Shown one piece after another: positions 12,852 through 13,610 of a stretch of 13,610 nucleotides of DNA. Position 1 is the stretch's first letter. Each line of letters begins with the position of its first letter. This DNA is from an uncultured Rhodobacter sp. GTDB taxonomy: Bacteria > Pseudomonadota > Alphaproteobacteria > Rhodobacterales > Rhodobacteraceae. Position numbers and translations under genes: made by a program. The stretch lies in NCBI GenBank assembly GCA_937901435.1, contig CALGTJ010000516.1, forward strand, positions 1-13,610. Direction: 5' to 3'. Below the pieces are notes generated by a model, which did no database searches, was not told the DNA's origin, and saw nothing but the letters and a program-made list of their open reading frames with translations.

Positions 12852-13610
12852 CTAGCGAAAAATATTGGGCCGCACCTTGATCCGGGCACGAAACTCCTGC
12901 GGCAGATGCTTGTTCAGGTATTTATTCACCAGCCCAAAGCCCGTGATCAGGCTCAACGTCAGCAGGATGAAATAGAACGCCACAATCGGGTAGGGCACGA
13001 AGGGGTTAAAGGTCTTGTCGGCGAAATAGCTGGCATAATACAGGGCGTCGCCCTTTTGCTGCCACGCCGGAAAGCCAGTGAAAAAAACCAGCGTCGTGGC
13101 GTGAAACAGGAAAATCGCCTCATTCGTGTAGGCAGGCCAGGCCAATCGCAAGGTCGTGGGCCAGATCACACGGCGAAAGCGTTTCCACCCGGTGAACCCA
13201 TAGGCATCCGCCGCCTCGACCTCGCCACGGGGCACAGACCGGATCGCGCCGTAAAAGATCTCGGCGGAATAGGCGGCTGTGTTGAGCACCAGAACCACCA
13301 AGGCCCCCGCCTGCGCCGAGGTCAGCCACGGCAGGATTCCGGCCTGCTTGAGGCGCAGGAACAGGAAATAGGCGAGGAAAAACTGGATGAACAGGGGCGA
13401 GCCGCGAAACACCAGCACGAACCATTCAGCGGGCTTGCGGATCAATGGGTTGTCAGAGGCTTTCGCCAATGCCACCGCATTGGCAATGAAAAACCCGATC
13501 GCCAAGGCCAAGACGCCGAAATAGATATTCCAGATCATCCCAGAGCCGATCAGCGTAAACTGTTGGCACAGCGTGAAATCCTCGCGCGGCAGCAGGCGCT
13601 CGCCAATCCC
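12852..13610 (-). CDS. ABC transporter permease, HisM/amino-acid type, 5' end outside the window
   Basis: The frame is open to the window edge: upstream of the ATG at 13538 the codons read G-I-G-E-R-L-L-P-R-E-D-F-T-L-C-Q-Q-F-T-L-I-G-S-G, which looks like real protein, so the true start lies beyond 13610. The visible 252 residues contain about four or five hydrophobic segments and the EAA loop contacting the ATPase (E-V-E-A-A-D-A-Y-G-F-T-G-W-K-R-F). V-F-R-G-S-P-L-F-I-Q is the conserved start of the polar amino-acid permease domain. It should form the inner-membrane channel of an importer with a periplasmic binding protein and ATPase encoded upstream. Substrate is not evident; basic amino acids, opines or polyamine-related compounds fit the neighbours. 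Confidence 0.88.
   Translation of the reverse strand, partial: GIGERLLPREDFTLCQQFTLIGSGMIWNIYFGVLALAIGFFIANAVALAKASDNPLIRKPAEWFVLVFRGSPLFIQFFLAYFLFLRLKQAGILPWLTSAQAGALVVLVLNTAAYSAEIFYGAIRSVPRGEVEAADAYGFTGWKRFRRVIWPTTLRLAWPAYTNEAIFLFHATTLVFFTGFPAWQQKGDALYYASYFADKTFNPFVPYPIVAFYFILLTLSLITGFGLVNKYLNKHLPQEFRARIKVRPNIFR

Noticed and set aside
1..13610. CRISPR array, insertion sequence or prophage genes
   Set aside because: No regularly spaced repeats, transposase, integrase or phage structural proteins are visible on either strand.

Overview
The window looks like chromosomal DNA of a Rhodobacterales (Roseobacter-group) alphaproteobacterium. The support is GC-rich coding sequence, a rib gene order ending in ribH-nusB, an mmcB-type DNA repair gene behind a perfect alphaproteobacterial SOS box, a tRNA-His of the divergent alphaproteobacterial type (U72, A73, no G-1:C73 pair), and a polyamine gamma-glutamylation cluster. 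The assignment rests on motif recognition only; no database search was possible.

Region 1 (1-3414, + strand) is one tightly packed run: the 3' part of a TPR-repeat gene, an uncharacterised 192-aa protein overlapping it by 4 bp, ribB (DHBP synthase fused to a GTP cyclohydrolase II-like domain without cysteines), ribH (lumazine synthase) and nusB. Stops and starts touch or overlap at three of the four junctions. The TPR gene is visibly poorer in GC than the rest.

Region 2 (3473-5522, - strand) is a two-gene membrane unit: a four-helix membrane protein with a large helical, probably periplasmic domain, followed with an 8-bp overlap by a membrane-anchored ClpP-fold (COG3904-like) protein.

Region 3 (5523-6838) is the most unusual stretch. 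On the minus strand it can encode a rod-shaped RNA of about 143 nt with a closing stem, a central bubble and a terminal hairpin, resembling 6S RNA. Facing away from it is mmcB with the SOS box GTTC-N7-GTTC just upstream of its start. A 63-aa conserved small protein (-) and tRNA-His(GTG) (+) follow.

Region 4 (6934-13610) holds a LysR-type regulator (+), then minus-strand genes read from high to low coordinates: an ABC amino-acid-type permease cut by the window edge, a class I glutamine amidotransferase-like hydrolase, a glutamine-synthetase-family gamma-glutamylpolyamine synthetase, a PuuB-like FAD oxidase and a DegT-family aminotransferase. The amidotransferase, synthetase and oxidase overlap each other and fit a Puu-type polyamine degradation route: gamma-glutamylate, oxidise, then hydrolyse the glutamyl group. 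The aldehyde dehydrogenase (PuuC) is not in the window. Two related hairpin-rich intergenic repeats sit just past the stops of the permease and the oxidase, and a separate terminator lies before the DegT gene, so this cluster is probably at least three transcription units.
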